From contig BFEA01000209.1 in the NCBI GenBank assembly GCA_003427395.1, positions 2,393,242 through 2,413,504 of the forward strand: a stretch of DNA of 20,263 bases, given 5' to 3'. The position numbers and the translations under genes were made by a program. The notes under the pieces were generated by a model, which saw only the letters and a list, made by a program, of their open reading frames with translations, ran no database searches and was not told where the DNA came from. Below, piece by piece: positions 19,294-20,263 of this stretch (its first letter is position 1; the number at the start of each line of letters is the position of its first letter). This stretch comes from Chara braunii (lineage: Eukaryota; Streptophyta; Charophyceae; Charales; Characeae).

Positions 19294-19571
19294 CTTCTTT
19301 TCTTTGTATCAAAACAAAGACCATATATTGTTGATTACCCAAATCGCCGATTTGGTCAAAATCAATGCGGCAGAGGCTCGCCAGCACTTCATTCGTTCAT
19401 AAGTCCAACGGTCAAAACTCAAACCCTATCACATGAAGTAACAGAAGGAGCTACCCGCTCGTCAAAAAGGGGTAAAAAAGAATATATAAACCCAAGAAGT
19501 GTTGAACTCAAGAACCCACAGCACCAGATAGAAATGAAAACTACAGACCTCCTGAGTTCATGGGTGTAGAT

Positions 19572-19660
19572 ATTCGGATTCGAACTCAGGTCTGTATTTC
19601 AGCAGTTCATGAGTTGTACCAACTAACTGCTGACATACAGACCTGAGTTCGAATCCGAAT
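19572..19660. repeat. 36-bp inverted repeat built from tRNA-like sequence
   Basis: Arms 19572-19607 and 19625-19660 are complementary at 35 of 36 positions around a 17-base spacer. Each arm contains the B-box-like GAGTTCGAATCC. On the minus strand AGCAGTTAGTTGGTACAAC (19613-19631) resembles a tRNA D arm/A box. It is followed by ACCTGAGTTCGAATCC at tRNA-like distance, so this half looks like a tRNA-derived SINE head. The near-perfect arms suggest a recent inverted duplication. Confidence 0.8.
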
Positions 19661-19968
19661 GGCACTAGATAAATGAAATCAGTTACTTTTTACTTCTTTT
19701 TTCTTTCCAAATTTACCGCTCCATCTATTGGTGGGGAGCAACACCTGCTGGAAACCGGGTCCAGCGTCCCTGAATAATACCTTTTTGAAGTTAACTGCAA
19801 AGAAAAAAGGAGTGCCTGCTGGGCCAGCTAGATTGACGATGATACCTCAAGGCCATCGCCCTTTCTTTTTCCATTTCTTAAGGAAAAAAAGGGAGTTCAA
19901 GAAGACAATAAATGCAGAAAACAGGGTAGCAGTTTGGAATTTGAAATTCGCGTTTTGCTTTAGAGAGA

Positions 19969-19999
19969 GGGGGGGGGGGTAGAGGGGGGGGAGGAGGGG
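19969..19999 (+). repeat. G-rich tract (G-quadruplex potential)
   Basis: Runs of 11 G, 8 G, 2 G and 4 G are separated by TAGA, A and A. Long enough for several G-quadruplex registers on the plus strand. Confidence 0.85.
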
Positions 20000-20263
20000 C
20001 AAGTTTTTTTTAACGCTCTAACTCTGTTCTCATTTGCTGTGGCCTGCTGCTGTGGATGAGGGTGCCAGGTTTGAAGCCAAGATGTTGCATGCTCGTGAAA
20101 CACAGTCACAAGTATGGCGGAGATTCCCAGAACTGACCAGATAATACAGAGTAAGTACAATTACAGCGGAAGACTTGATACACATGGACTGACTCAAACC
20201 TGACTCAGACTGCAACGAATCCCTCACAAACATACATCGGTGGTGTGAAAGCCCTGGCCTTGG

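Larger units (their letters stand above)
18411..20263 (-). other. Probable long upstream intron; no further exon recognised
   Basis: The Ctf4-like gene must continue upstream (propeller domains), but I found no exon with matching phase and family motifs here. The stretch holds a CA microsatellite, two TA-MITEs, an atp9 fragment, an inverted tRNA-like repeat and a G-rich tract. A minus-strand open segment at 18775-19112 is long but unrecognised. A GTATGT donor-like site near 20233 follows KARAFTPP on the minus strand; this is not enough to call an exon. Confidence 0.45.

Noticed and set aside
20150-20263. Upstream exon of the Ctf4-like gene ending at a GTATGT donor
   Set aside because: The short peptide before the site has no family match and its phase cannot be linked to the exon at 18410.

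Overview
The window looks like nuclear DNA from a eukaryote with a large, repeat-rich genome, most likely in the plant (streptophyte) lineage, perhaps a charophyte-type alga. Three things point that way. There is an intron-containing gene for the replisome scaffold Ctf4/AND-1/WDHD1 (EOL1 in plants) with canonical GT-AG introns. There is a nuclear fragment of mitochondrial atp9 whose start reads like the streptophyte protein. There are interstitial TTTAGGG-type (plant telomere) motifs. The organism call is an inference. No bacterial operon, CRISPR array, rRNA or convincing functional tRNA gene was seen.

Layout. 1-225 is a CA microsatellite. 226-4046 is AT-rich with no recognisable gene. 4047-7712 is a nest of short non-autonomous DNA transposons. 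It holds two copies of a CTAGGCTACC-ended family with perfect 8-bp target duplications, one of them inserted inside an older relative. It also holds a longer CAGGGT/TAGGGT-ended group with GC-rich ends, an AT-rich core and an internal duplication. 7721-8950 shows nothing. 8951-10245 is a series of degenerate tandem repeats, the last carrying telomere-like motifs. 11050-11528 is another 8-bp-TSD element (CAGGGTAGTT ends) with a C-rich core. 12000-12192 is a TC/GT microsatellite containing one unresolved base (N). 12.4-16.5 kb holds small palindromic elements, minisatellites and tRNA-like fragments.

The only clear gene is on the minus strand. Its last two exons are 18280-18410 (helical-bundle end of the Ctf4 C-terminal domain) and 16576-17502 (disordered tail and stop), joined in phase across a 777-bp intron. 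Upstream exons were not recognised between 18411 and 20263; that stretch is read as a long, repeat-filled intron. It contains two TA-duplicating palindromic MITEs, a CA microsatellite, the atp9 fragment and a tRNA-like inverted repeat. One MITE sits exactly where recognisable atp9 sequence stops.

The best 'new' material is transposon biology: apparently related hAT-like non-autonomous families sharing a core, and a TA-MITE family with five copies in 7 kb. No new enzymatic or defence system is supported.
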